Source: Antennarius striatus
Lineage: Eukaryota > Chordata > Actinopteri > Lophiiformes > Antennariidae
Length of the DNA stretch: 64,000 bases
Reading direction: 5' to 3'
Assembly: GCF_040054535.1 (NCBI RefSeq)
Contig: NC_090781.1
Location: forward strand, 17,522,482 to 17,586,481
This document shows positions 1 to 13,220 of the stretch, in pieces; position 1 is the stretch's first letter; each line of letters begins with the position of its first letter. The translations under genes and the position numbers were made by a program. Below the pieces are notes generated by a model. The model made no database searches, was not told where the DNA came from, and saw only the letters and a list, made by a program, of their open reading frames with translations.

Positions 1-964
1 CGTTCATCAATTTGCACTGAGCAGTGACATCATCATAACCCCTCCCTCTACAGCCGCCATATTTGCTGCCGTAACCGCTTCTCTCTCCTCTGCCCCCTAT
101 TGGTCAAATGAACGCCGACAGAAAAGACACATGAAAGAATGAAACTGAACAGCTGACAGTTTAAATCCTAAAACCTGAAAGTTTTGTGCATCTGGAGGTG
201 ACGACGTCAGAAGGATGTCACACCCAAACATAAACACCTGAACCCACAGGAGGCACGGGTTCACGCCTGAGGATCTGATGCTGTCTGATCTATTGGACTG
301 ACTGAAGGAGGATGAGATGCACCTGTGGAATGTAACACAAAATATAATGTCTAAATAAAAATAAAAAGGATCATGAGGATTACAAGTGACATTTTAGCCT
401 TTCAGCAAAAAGCGCTAGCCACACTCGGCCTAATGGAGGCGCCGGTGAGTCAATGAGCAGAACTGTTCTTTTAAATAAGCAGAAACACCTGAAGGTCACA
501 GACTGGGCGTGTCCACCTGTTCTTTTCCATCATGACTGTTTGTGTTTTATTACCTGGTGATCAGTAAAACTTTAACTCTGTGTGCGTGTGCATGTATATG
601 ATAGAGTAGAGAAATAGAGATCAAAGATTATCATGTCTACAATACAAACATGTAGTCAGAAAACATGCTTGCATTTTAAATGTTAAAAGCTGAACTTGAA
701 TCAGTTCAGAAAACAAACAAACAAACAAACATCATGTTTCACTGAAGGGATTCAGAATATTTTTGTTTTTATTTCTCTGTTCATTAATTTCTTTGTTCAT
801 GTAGGAGCAAGAGGAACAGGAAATAGGGAGGAGTGGGATGAAGAGGTATATGACAAGAACAATCAGGGAGGAGGAGGAGGAGGAGGAGGAAGAAGGCAGG
901 AATCAAGAAGGAAAAGGAGTCCAACAGACGGGTGGGGAAAGAAGGATGCAGCCAGGTGGTTGAG
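1..964. other. Non-genic left edge
   Basis: No coding exon could be supported here. A GCCGCCAT motif at about 52-59 (YY1-like, and an ATGGCGGC start-like string on the minus strand) and an ATTGG box near 100 hint at a promoter, but nothing downstream confirms a gene. A short (GGA)n run sits near 868-888. Confidence 0.4.
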
Positions 965-975
965 GTCAAACCAAT

Positions 976-1757
976 CGAGACGGGTGGATGAGGACTGATG
1001 GATGGAGATGGGTGGATGAGGACAGATTGAGGGAGACAGACAGGTGGATGAGGACAGACGGATGGAGATGGGTGGATGAGGACAGATGGAAGGAGACAGA
1101 CGGACGGATGAGGACAGATGGAAGGAGACGAATGGATGAGGAAAAATGGATGGAGATGGATGGATGAAGACAGACGAATGGATGATTACAGACGGATAGA
1201 TGAAGACAGACAGACGAATGAGGACAGACGCATGGATGAGGACAGACGAATTGATGAGGACAGACGGATGGATGAGGACAAATGGATGAGGACAGACGAA
1301 TTGATGAGGACAGACGGATGGATGAGGACAAATGAATGGATGAAGACAGATGGATGGATGAGGACAGACAGATGGATGAGGACAGACGGATGGATGAAGA
1401 CAGACAGATGGATGAGGACAGACGGATGGATGAGGACAGACGGATGGAGACAGACGGATGGATGAGGACAAATGAATGGATGAAGACAGATGGATGCATG
1501 AGGACAGACAGATGGATGAGGACAGACGGATGGATGAGGACAGACGGATGGATGAGGACAGACAGATGGATGAGGACAGACGGATGGATGAGGACAGACG
1601 GATGGAGACAGACGGATGGATGAGGACAAATGAATGGATGAAGACAGATGGATGCATGAGGACAGACAGATGGATGAGGACAGACGGATGGATGAGGACA
1701 GACGGATGGATGAGGACATACGGATGGATGAGGACAGACTGATGGATGAGGACAGCT
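976..1757. repeat. 18-bp minisatellite, about 780 bp, with higher-order structure
   Basis: Tandem variants of ATGGATGAGGACAGACGG run through the whole interval. A larger unit is visible: the block beginning CGGATGGAGACAGACGG at 1441 recurs at 1599, and the AGGACAAATGAATGG marker at 1466 recurs at 1624, so the higher-order period is 158 bp. An earlier related marker at 1326 is 140 bp before the second. The absence of stops on both strands follows from the repeat composition and is not evidence of a gene. Confidence 0.93.
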
Positions 1758-3155
<1,398 letters not shown>

Positions 3156-3295
3156 AACATTTACATGAGTTGCAGCTCCAGTCAAGAACAACTAAACTTT
3201 CTGATCACTTCAGAAAATTGATCCACTCCATTTCAGTCAAACAATGTTTATTCCAGCTGTGATGCGGTCCAGCGTCTCTCAGAGGGTTTACTTAC

Positions 3296-3560
3296 TGCCG
3301 GGACCCATGGCGGCGGATCAGCGGGTCAGACTGTCGTCACCGGCCGGCCTGTGGCAACTGAAACTCGGATACAGCGGGATACGTCGGCGCGAAGAAGAGG
3401 AGCTCCAGCCTGCAGGGAGCCGCAGCTGAACTGACCGGAGACGCAACGGGACCGGAGCAGGGGACGCAGAGGCGTTCAGGAGCAGTCGGAAATGTCGCAA
3501 CCAATGAAGAAACGAGGGCTGATATGACTGGAGGTTTCAAGACTCCCCTCACTGTCCGAT
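3296..3560 (-). promoter_or_regulatory. CpG-rich patch with possible first coding exon of an unknown minus-strand gene
   Basis: Read on the minus strand, this GC- and CpG-rich patch ends in an ideal start context, GCCGCCATGG with the ATG at 3308. It reads M-G-P-G and reaches a consensus donor GTAAGT at 3295. An ATTGG box lies about 200 bp upstream. This looks like a 5' UTR plus a 13-nt coding start. The rest of the gene would lie to the left, but I could not find a convincing next exon in 1-3290, so it may leave the window or the signal may be chance. Confidence 0.35.
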
Positions 3561-4224
3561 TGGACGGAACCAGTTGGATTTAAAACCTTACTGACGGGCA
3601 GGTCTTTACATTGAAAGTGTCGATGACGTCATCGTTTGACATTTAGGGATGATTTTCAGGGGAATAGAAACTCAAATCAAAAGCAGTTAAAGGGTGAACC
3701 ATTTTAATTCCTTTTATTTTGAGGTTGCATCAAACGGTTTTTGAGAATAATTAGTTTAATAGTCTACATGTAATCCACTCATTGATATCTGAGCGAAGGG
3801 AGTCGGTTTTATGTCAAACTAGAAGTTAATGAGTCCAACAAATATTAACAACAGCAAACAGGAGAGCTGCCAGCAAAGAAACACCTCAAACATCTTACCC
3901 ACTTAAACTTTCATGATGGACATAAGATTCACACCAAGAACCAACTGGGGCTGTAACTGAAGGTCAGCGGGTCAGAGGGTTAGTGCTCCAGATATGATTC
4001 AAGCAAGGTGAATCAAATACAGTATAACATAACGGAAGGAGAGACTGTGGCACTAGCATGGGTCAAGGTCCGGGTCCTGGTCTGAACCAGGTCAGGGTAC
4101 AGATCTGAGTCTGGGTCCAGGTCTGGTTGAGGTCACCGTCACCTCTCTTTCAATGTCACTTTCTGACGGATTCATTTCCTCAATCATAAAAACACTCCTC
4201 AGTCAACAAGGGCTTTATTACAAT

Positions 4225-4492
<268 letters not shown>

Positions 4493-5172
4493 TCACCTGA
4501 GAGTGGGTTTTGTTGCTGTCAGGAATGATTTCTGGGTCTTGTAGGTCATACTTTGGACTTGTGGTGCTGATAATTTCTTAAATCTGATTCTGTGCGGTTT
4601 CTCATTGCTGCTCTGGAATTTCGGGTTCCCCTATTTGCCAAATCCCACTTCAACCCCTGGATGTAGCTGAGTAAACGAAACGTGATCCTGAACATGTGAG
4701 CCAATCAGAAGGCGTTTCAGTGACGGTGGAACCGAAGCTTGATGCTGTTATAATGCGGCCTTCCTTTGAAGCTGCTGCTTTCATTTGATTGGATGGTTTT
4801 TTAAAGCTGACAATGTAGTACGGTGAGGCTCCAAGGTTCATTCTACACTCTGTCCCAGATCTATTATGGGTGGGCCAAATGGTCCTGGTCCCACCCACTA
4901 TTCTACCTGGCTAGTCCCTATTTAACTTAGATTAAACATCAATAAAATAAAACTATTTCCTTCATTATTCGAGTAAAACGGATTGATTATTCAACACAAT
5001 CCATCAGAACTAAGAAACGGGACAGAGGAAGATGAAACGACAGATGGGAGGAGCCTGAGATTTGACTTCTTGTTTCGTGTTGAAATGAAACGCGTGGAGA
5101 CAAAATCTTTGCTGAGTCAGCAGACCCTTCATTGGCAGAGGTCATGAGGTCAGCGAATCGAATTTTCAGAAG

Positions 5173-5358
5173 TTCCTCAAATCAGGTTGAGTTTCATGTT
5201 TGGCAGCTCGGAGCCAGAAATGAAACAAAAATGATTGATGTGAGAATAATTCTGTCCATAATTCTGTCCATTCCTCAAATCAGGTTGAGTTTCATGTTTG
5301 GCAGCTCGGAGCCAGAAATGAAACAAAAATGATTGATGTGAGAATAATTCTGTCCATT
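5173..5358. repeat. 98-bp tandem duplication
   Basis: The sequence from TTCCTCAAATCAGGTTGAG at 5173 recurs at 5271 with essentially no differences, giving a direct repeat of period 98 with the second copy ending near 5358. The near-identity suggests a recent event. Confidence 0.9.
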
Positions 5359-5494
5359 CTCAGCACATTTAGAAGAAGAAGAAAATGAAGAAGCAGAACT
5401 TTATCAATCCCCATTCACGGGGAAATTACAATTTTCACTGTCTTTTCTTTTACATGATTTTTGTGTTACATGCAGGATATATACAGTTTATTTG

Positions 5495-5805
5495 TGTAGG
5501 TCCCTGAAACACACAAGGGGCCTGAGTGTATGCAGTTAGTATCACAGCAATTAGTAACACAACACATGGGGAGGCAGAGAGTGAAAGGCCGCCACTTCAG
5601 GTAGCAGCCGAACTGAGCAACTTGTAAGGGGACTGCGCCTTGCTCAAGGGCGCCTTGGCTGTGGCCGGGAGGTGAGCTGACACCTCCCACAGTCAGTTCA
5701 CATTCCGATGTCGAAAGTCTGGTGGGAGCAGGAATCGAACCACCGATGTCTGGGCAATGTCTGGATGGAAGACTTCTGCTCTACTGCTGAGCCACTGCCA
5801 CTCCT
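5495..5805 (-). mobile_element. tRNA-derived SINE-like repeat
   Basis: On the minus strand it has a Pol III A-box-like TGGCTCAGCAGTAGAGCA and a B box GGTTCGATTCC, as in tRNA-derived SINEs. It continues with a conserved body (around CTTGCTCAAGGGCGCC) that recurs in a second copy at 20955-21247. Two diverged copies of about 300 bp in one window support a dispersed family. The family name is not certain. Confidence 0.75.
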
Positions 5806-6429
5806 TTTACTCTTGTTTCTCCACACGCTTTCCTTTTTCTATCCCCAACAGCATTGACGTTTTGTCTTCTTTTGTCAATCGTCAATACGATTCAGGAGAA
5901 AACAACTTAATCAATCAATCAAGTAACCAAACCTGAACAGGTGGGTCACCTGAGAGGCAAAACCCAGGGCGACTCCACGGGCAGCAGCAGCTCTCACACT
6001 GCAGGAGGCTGGCATCATGATATCATCTTTAGTGATGACATCATCATACAGGAGAAAATGATGAAATGACCAGATGATATTATCGTGACATATATTCAGA
6101 TTTAGATCTTAGAACAGGTGGAGCAGGCACTTCGACACTTTGATGCTGTAGGAGGCAGAGCCAATAGGGGGCGACAAAGAGGCCTCTGATGTCCTTTAGT
6201 AGGTGTCGTTTGCATCCTCTGAAACAATGAGTCTGAACTGGATGGGAACCACTGATGAGGTTCTGTTTCTGCTGAGCTCCATTACAGATCTGTGTAGAAA
6301 AGGAGGAGCAACACTGGGAGTTCGGAGTGATCCTCAGAGGAGGCGACTGCCCTACAGACTGTGCCACCATGCCGCCCAAACAATAATCCACCAACAAAAA
6401 ATCCTCCAATAAAAAAAAATCCAACGCAA

Positions 6430-6715
6430 AATCCAATGTATTCATTCATTCATTCATTCATTCATTCATTCATTCATTCATTCATTCATTTTCACCTATT
6501 TGTTCCACTTATTGCGGGTCACGGGGGTTGCTGAAGCCTACCCCAGCTGACTTGTGGGCAAGAGATACTCCGAGCACGACGCCTGTGCAGTGCGGAGCCA
6601 CATGGAGGACAAACAACCATTAACACACAAACACACCTTTTACGGGCAACTTGGAAATGATCAATTCACCTGAGGTGGTGTGTTTTTAGAGGTGGGACGA
6701 AGTAGAGCAGCTGGA
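6430..6715 (-). mobile_element. Retroelement 3'-tail repeat with (ATTC)n terminus
   Basis: Read on the minus strand this contains GTCAGCTGGGGTAGGCTTC followed by a GGGTCACGGG-type block and then (AATG)n. The same order is found in direct orientation at 15880-16210. In teleosts this motif belongs to a very abundant dispersed repeat, often annotated as a LINE/SINE 3' part. The pure (ATTC)n run (about 6439-6490) is its tail on this strand. Confidence 0.7.
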
Positions 6716-6939
6716 GAACCAACAAAAAACAATTCAACAAAAAAATTATCCACCAATAAATAATTTAAATAAACAAATAAATAAATGTTGGCAGTTGATA
6801 GCTCACCTATTTGTATAAATAAATTATAAACAAATAAATAAATGAATAAATAACAGCTCTTACTGTTTTTCTTCTATTTGTAAAATAAAATAATCCAGGA
6901 TTTTTCCTCAGGACTGTGACATCACAACCCGAGTCCAGG

Positions 6940-7090
6940 TCCGCTGTCTGTCTCCGCTGGTTGTATTGGTTCTATTGATGAAATCCAGTTTGTCTCTCTT
7001 GGTTCTGTTAATGTCTATCGTCCTTCTTCACTGGTTCTATTGATGAAATCCAGTTTGTCTCCACTGGTTCTATTAATGAGATTTAGTCGG
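6940..7090. repeat. 65-bp degenerate tandem repeat
   Basis: TTCTATTGATGAAATCCAG occurs at 6970 and again at 7035 with related flanks (TTTGTCTC and a GGTTCT-TTAATG unit), giving a 65-bp period and a partial third unit. Confidence 0.75.
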
Positions 7091-7298
7091 TCTCTGCTGG
7101 ATTCACTGACGTTCTACTGTCCCTCTGTCTTCTGGCTGGGTTGTGGGTTCTGGCTTTTAACTTCCACTGGTTCCACTGGTCTCTGTTCTCCTTGTGGAGA
7201 TCCGGGAGTTCTGGTCCATGTTTCCTGTTTGTTTTATTTTCTAGCTGCAACAGGAAATGGTCATCTTTTCCTTTTCCTCCCACCCGACGGTCGACCCC

Positions 7299-7301
<3 letters not shown>

Positions 7302-7384
<83 letters not shown>

Positions 7385-7545
7385 CAGTAGCGCCACCTGG
7401 TGGATGCTGGATCAACAGAACAGGTCAGAAACAACTGACCCACTGGTCCACAGGCCAGGAGAGGTGACATCACGAGGCCACGCCCTCTGTCTAACAGACA
7501 AACAAGCAGACAGACAGACAGGCAGGCAGACAGACAGGCAGACAG
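7302..7545. repeat. (CA)n array followed by (CAGA)n
   Basis: An uninterrupted (CA)n of about 80 bp (7302-7381) and, after 115 bp of unique DNA, a short CAGACAGG/CAGACAGA run (about 7497-7545). Between here and 8520 I see no gene. Confidence 0.95.
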
Positions 7546-8526
7546 ACTGATAGTCTTTCAGGATGTTGGCTGTATACAGTTTCCCTCCATTAAAATGTGA
7601 TGATGGATTTCAGGGGGGCGGTGAGCCTTGAATAAACCTGCCGCTCCGGGACGTTGTCCACCTCCAGGACAGAAAACAACGAGCCATCCAACTGTTTCCT
7701 GTCTGCCTGAAACACGATCAAAGGAGGACTGTAGAGTTTTAAACGCTGACGTGGTAGTTTTGTAGCTGGTCTAAGGTTCAAGTCAGAATCAGGTTTTGCA
7801 TGTTGTTTAAATTAAGAAGGAAGAAGGAAATAAATGTGAATAAACATATGTTCATGATGTTTGTATTAATTTGTCAATGTTAAACTTGTCGAAATAATGA
7901 GGAGCAAAAACAATCAACTGGACTTGCTTCAGGTTGGTTGAACAATGTGTCTCCTTAAGAGTCATAGAAATATTAACTTTATGTAGACATAGATCGTGAT
8001 CCAGATCATAATCAAGACCTGAGGTTTTCATTTCTATGGTGACTGGTTGCCATTGTTAAATGGGAGCAAGCAAGTCATGTGATGGGCTGGGTTCTTACAT
8101 GTAGACTTTGCTTTTTTAAACATTAGGGTGAACGTAAATGCCACAAAACGTTCAGATAAAACTGATTTTCTGGTGAAATGCATCCTGGGAAAAGTAGTTG
8201 AGTAGTAGTAGTTGTCTGGCTCAGCTCTCTACACCTGCAGGCTTATGGTAAATTTAGGGGGGTTTTTTTAAATTAAGTTAAGTGAGTTAAATTGTATGTC
8301 AGCAGTTTCACATCCATCCGAACAGATGGAGGACCTCAGTGGAATGTGTTGCTGCCCCCTGTAGTCGATAACATGAACTGCTCATAAAATGAAACGGCCC
8401 CAAAGGCGTTGCCTCTAATACAATCATGACATCATGTGGAAGAAATAAAGGAATTGAACATTCTGAAATGATGGAACTGTTTCAAGCTCTTGATCCACTT
8501 TTCATTTTTGTATTTGGTACAAAATA

Positions 8527-8532
8527 TTTATT
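8527..8532 (-). terminator. Candidate poly(A) signal of the claudin gene
   Basis: TTTATT on the plus strand reads AATAAA on the minus strand, 133 bp beyond the claudin stop codon. The position suits a short 3' UTR. Confidence 0.5.
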
Positions 8533-8664
8533 AAAGAAGGCTGCCTTTCATAATAAAATCCCATTAAAAAAATCAATGCATTTAATTTTACAGTTAGAAA
8601 AGGTTTCAGAGGCAAAATGAGGATAATCTATATTGATATCTAAATCAATAGCAGTGGTCTTGGT

Positions 8665-10467
8665 TCACACGTAGGCTTTGGAGCTGCCACCGTCTGACAC
8701 AGGCGCTGCCCGGTAGATGCTCTGTCCTTGGCTTGTTTTGGTGAATTTGTAGGAAAACTGGCTGCAGGATAGAAAAAAAAAACAAACCAATGCACACAAA
8801 TGATAAAATAATTAACAGCAAAGATCAGGATATAATCTTGTACGAATGTTGGCAAAATTCATCTTGTTTTCACTCAAAAAAGGATGATAGTTTTTGTCCT
8901 TTATTATCCAAAACAGTGGTCCCCAACCATTTATGCACCACGGTCGGTTTAACATCAGACAATATTTTCACAGACCAGCTTTTAAAGTGTGGAGGAAAAA
9001 TACAAAAAGATATTGTATTCTGTGTTACCGGCTGGAGCAGCCCTCTTTAAGAAAGTAGTCATGTGACTGAGGCAAGCATCTTGACAAGCATCAACAGTGA
9101 AAGATCTGGCGGAGAGCATCCGCAAATTTTCCAAAACAAAAAATTGTTCAGAATTAGATAATAAATAAAATGTAAATAAAGTCAGTTATGTATTCTTTCT
9201 GTGCAAGCTGGTACTAATTGACCCACATACCGGTGCTGGTCTGTGGCCCTGAGGTTGGGAACCACCCACCTAAATTACACTTCAGTCAATCAGAGTCCAC
9301 CAAGTAAATTGAAAGAATAGTTTGGAGTTGTTGGTGAAAACAAACAGATGTCAGACTCATGGATCATAGGATTCATGGATCTGTATTTCAGTCTGATCCA
9401 GATCAGAACTCGGGTTTTTTTGTGGCACCCACTTTGTGAATCAGTTTTCTGATTTATGATCCACACCAGAATTTTAATGAATCTATTCTGGGCTGCTGCC
9501 CACCCTCCCGGCAAGTTTTATGAAAATCTGTCGTATAGGTTCTGACTACTGTAATCATTTGAAGATATGACTGATAGTGCTCCCCAGTGGACAAACAACA
9601 GTATTACATGAAGTGTGGATTTACCCTGTGGGAGAGGGGGGAGTCTTCTTATATGAGCAGCAGAGCATAGATCCTCCCAGTATGGCCAAACAGGATGCGG
9701 CCCAGCCCAGATACAGACCAGTACCCAGCTCGTACCTGTGATGCCAACACACAGTGTTAGCAACAGGAAGTGACTGACATGACAGTCAGTGGGAGCATCT
9801 GACCGACCGGGCGCCAATGTGTAGCGGGTCGTAGAACTCGTGGATAACTCTGGCGGTGTACCAGGAGGCTGCGATAAGGGTGAAGACACCTGGGGAGGGA
9901 ACAGAACAGCAATCCCAAATAAACTTTTAAAAGTGAGACTGTCCAACCATCAAGCCACAACATGGTTCTATGGTTATTACACTGACATACCTGACAGGAT
10001 GAACAGGATCCCGCCAGACAGGGCAATCTGGTGTTTGACCCGCTCTGAGGTCCTACCGATCTTGGTGCATTTGAGACCTATCACCGAGACAATGATGGAG
10101 GCCAGACCGACCAGCAAAGACAGGATCATCAGAGCCCTGCAGGCCTGCAGGTGAACTGCAGATGGGCATAAAACGTGTTTTAACCGGTCATGTGTTAAAG
10201 GACCATCATCATCAATTTTCGACACCATCAGCACATGTGTGCGTCCTCACCCGGGAGTCCCAGAACCGTCTTGAACTTGCTGCACTGGATGGAGCCCAGC
10301 GAGGTGGCGGCACAGCTCATCCACAGACCCTCAAAGAGCCACTGGCTGCTGCTGACCGACTCAAGCTGACTCCTGGTTTTCCACACCTGAGAGGAGGTGC
10401 AGCTGGACTGCAGACACCAGGACACTATGCCCAATAGCAGACCCACAACCTGTAGGCCCACCGCCAT
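8665..10467 (-). CDS. Claudin family tight-junction protein, 5 coding exons
   Basis: Claudins are four-pass membrane proteins that form the paracellular barrier or pores of tight junctions. Coding exons, minus strand: 10251-10467, 9991-10155, 9808-9889, 9625-9735, 8665-8761. All joins are GT-AG and phase-consistent, giving about 223 residues, a normal claudin length. The first extracellular loop has the signature W..GLW..C..C (EGLWMSC then IQC). Later come QACRALM at the start of TM2, EFYDPL in loop 2, and a C-terminal SSKAYV*, a PDZ-binding end that typifies claudins. I chose the ATG at 10467 because it begins MAVGLQVVG, as claudins do. An in-frame ATG at 10518 exists, but a strong acceptor (TTCTGCAG) ends at 10511, so the first 5' UTR exon is probably further upstream. 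Resemblance is to the CLDN1/10/15/19 type; I cannot assign the paralogue. A MITE sits in its last intron. Confidence 0.9.
8914..9268. mobile_element. hAT-type MITE in the claudin intron
   Basis: Ends are CAGTGGTCCCCAACC on the left and GGTTGGGAACCAC on the right, the inverted terminal pattern of non-autonomous hAT elements. It is about 355 bp with no coding capacity, lying wholly within the last claudin intron. The flanks (ATCCAAAA and roughly CACCTAAA) are only a weak 8-bp target duplication. Confidence 0.75.
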
Positions 10468-10510
10468 GCTGCCGTATGCACCAACACACCTGAGGAACCT
10501 GGATACACTG

Positions 10511-11640
10511 CAGAACACAAACAGTAAAACAGCGTTTTAAGTACAGAATGACTTATGGGGTTCCTCAGGGTTCACCTCCTGATCCTCTGTAGTTTTACTT
10601 TACATGATAACATAGATTACCAGACACAAACAACGGGTGAAAGCCTTCAAAATAGTTTGAAAGAAACTAAGCAGCTATTCAGTTGTAGCATTCCCTGCTT
10701 TTATTAATTTAAGATTATAAGATAAAACCGCCAAACTATGATAAAAATACTTTTTTTTCTTCCTATCGACGCTGTTGCTGGAGATCCACAGCAGATGGCA
10801 TTTTACTTTTAGTCATGTTTATTATAAAAAACACTTGCGAACAGTTTTAATATAAAACATGTAACACTCCAAAGCAAAATGACCTCTGGTTTGCGACCTT
10901 CACCCAGAGGCACCAATTCTTCCTTCTACCCCGACAGATATAGTTCCCGTTGGCTCCAAACCAACCAATATCGAAGTATGAACGCAAACCAATTACAGTC
11001 CATGATCCAGTCACATAAACTCTAATTTGATATAACCCTGGATCACACCACAAACATCCAGAGTAAAGGACGCTTTAATCTGAACCTGTCTGACACTCAT
11101 GGACCAGCTGAAGTCACAGTTCTTACCGTTGGCTCAGATTTGAAAACTGACGTGTTCTGGATCTTAGGTCGTTGGGCTCTGTGATGCAGATCGTCTCTGT
11201 GGACCTGGTCTAATCCTCAGCGGCCGCTGGTCTTTGGGGTGGATGAACTCTGGACCGCCTCTGAACACACACCATTATCGATCAAGCCGTTTCACCTCCT
11301 GACGTCATGCAGCTAGTGTGGAACCATCAAACGAAGGCATTTCAAGACCTAATTAGCCGATCAGCTGGATGATCATATCTGGTGTGAGGTAGCACTGAAA
11401 GTAATCACATCCTCACATAGAACAGTCCCAATGTCATTTAACAGGAATTTACACTAAAGAATGCTACTGTTTAGTTCAACAACATGAGTCGAAAAATTAG
11501 TGAAATTGATATTTGAAATTTTACAATTATAATGAAGTGTAAAATAATCAAAAGGTGTTTGTGAATTCAAACTTCTGTTGGAAAACTTTTCAGTTTGTCC
11601 CGTTGGTCACCCTTTTTCCATTTTAGTTGAACGCATTTGT
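10511..11640. other. Upstream region of the claudin gene
   Basis: A good minus-strand 3' splice site (TTTGTGTTCTGCAG, ending 10511) implies an upstream 5' UTR exon for the claudin. I could not place it. Nothing else is recognised. Confidence 0.4.
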
Positions 11641-11795
11641 TTGGGAAAGTTTTTAATGCTGGATGCCCTTCATGCCACAATCCTCTGCATTATCCGGGCT
11701 TGTGGCCCCATAGGGCTGTGGATGTTGGGGGATTTAATCTAGGGTAGCATACATGCGAAGCATATGCTCCACCTCTGAGCCACATCCCTGGATAT
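11620..11795 (-). mobile_element. tRNA-derived SINE
   Basis: On the minus strand: an A-box-like GTGGCTCAGAGGTGGAGCA, then a degraded B box (GATTAAATCCCC), then a body with GGGGCCACAAG and GGCATCCAGCATTAAAA. This arrangement is typical of abundant fish tRNA SINEs. Confidence 0.75.
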
Positions 11796-13220
11796 ACTGT
11801 TAGATGTTAAACTGGTCCTGTTGCCATCAGATAAAAAGTTTGCCGCTGCTGAATCCTTTTTGTTTCAGATCTGGAGTCAAACTCCTGCCCTCTGATCTGA
11901 CCCGTTGGAGCGCCGACCCGCTCAACTCAGGATCTGTCTCTAATTCCAACCTCAGATTAGCCCAGAAAACTTTTCCCAGCAATGTTGACACAATTTTCCC
12001 AAACAAGCAGCCAACCGCTGTAGATCATTAACATCACTAATGAATGACTCAGTGGATAAATAAAACCAGTTATGAGTAGAAACTGCTTGTGAACACAACT
12101 CGACAACATGAACACAAACATCTGAACATATGTTGTAGCAGCAGCTGTTCCTTCCCGGCAGTTAAACGCACGACCAACTCTGCTGCTAGCTCCCCAGTTG
12201 GAAGGAAAACACCTTCCAACAGGGGAGACGGCAGGTGGTCTGGGAGCTCCGCCACTCTGACAGGGGGATGAACTAACAGTGTAGCCGAGGTTAACACGAA
12301 ACGCAGATGATGTGTTTTACATCACTCAGAGGTGATTTTGTTAGGTCAACTTCACACGTTAACTTCATAATTCGCAGGTGAAAAATAAGCTAATGGGAGA
12401 TTTTATTAACAGATTAAAGAATATCAGCAAAAATACGCTATTAGTATTTAGATATGAAAATGACGCCAAAGACACAACAACTGGAGACAGCCAGCTCGTA
12501 TGGAGGAACAGCATCTACTTCGCTTCCTGGTTTGGATTGGACTTTTGGTGACATTTTATTGGCTAATCATTGAACAGAAAAACAAATCCATACAACTATT
12601 ACCTTCTTTTCTGCAAGAAACTAACAAACAAATGCAGAAAAAACATTTATAAATATGAACAAGAGTCATCATTCCAGCTCCAGGTATTTGTGTGACATAA
12701 CTGCATGATGTCATGGCACCTCCCACCCGCTTCCAGTTCACTGGTCCCGACTCTGCTTGATGATCCAGATTCTTTCTTTTCATTTGCAAGTCTGTACATG
12801 TTACACATCTTTAAATGTTTATTTCCCATCAGCTCCGGCGATTCAACGCCCTCCCCCTCTGTTATCACCTCCGCCCGACCCTCCTCGAGTCCTCAGGTTG
12901 TGCCAAATTTTGAGAATTTGTCTTTGGTACCAAACGATCAAACTGTTACCGGAACTGATGGACCAGCTGTAAGGACAAGAGCAGAGAGCATGATGGGAAA
13001 TGAGTTCAGTCACGTCTTGCACCTGCTACGAACTCATGAAACAGATTTATAAACATCCTTTACCCATCATAAGCCAAGCAGTCATGACAAGAGCAGCACA
13101 GAATTAAACCCACGTTCATACAGCAAATAGTTACAAACCTTCTACACGCAAAGTTTTTCTTTGTTAAGATGAAAGACAATATTAGAGTAGCTGCTGTGAT
13201 TTGTCGAACCGGCAACTTAC
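11796..13220. other. Region expected to hold the last PARL exon; none found
   Basis: PARL exon 9 ends in phase 2 at a strong donor (GTAAGT at 13220), so a terminal exon of about 30 codons should follow on the minus strand. I searched 10500-13220 by eye for a W-Y-..-Y-G-H-E-L-I-W-K type block and did not find one. The open frames in this interval have no family resemblance. A small perfect hairpin (GTTGGAAG/CTTCCAAC) lies near 12198. Confidence 0.45.

Noticed and set aside
863-1719. Long overlapping frames on both strands (up to about 264 codons)
   Set aside because: They are translations of the 18-bp minisatellite; repeats of 18 bp keep frames open without coding.
5700-5805. Possible genuine tRNA gene because of A and B boxes
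   Set aside because: No cloverleaf or anticodon stem is apparent, and the sequence is part of a repeated SINE body.
7590-7781. Minus-strand frame with an acceptor-like GTGTTTCAG and the peptide ADRKQLDGSLFSVLEVD
   Set aside because: Plausible codon use, but no recognisable family, no partner exons, and it lies beyond the claudin 3' end.
12705-13052. Plus-strand frame of about 115 codons antisense to the PARL 3' region
   Set aside because: No homology recognised, no conserved composition, and no splice partners.
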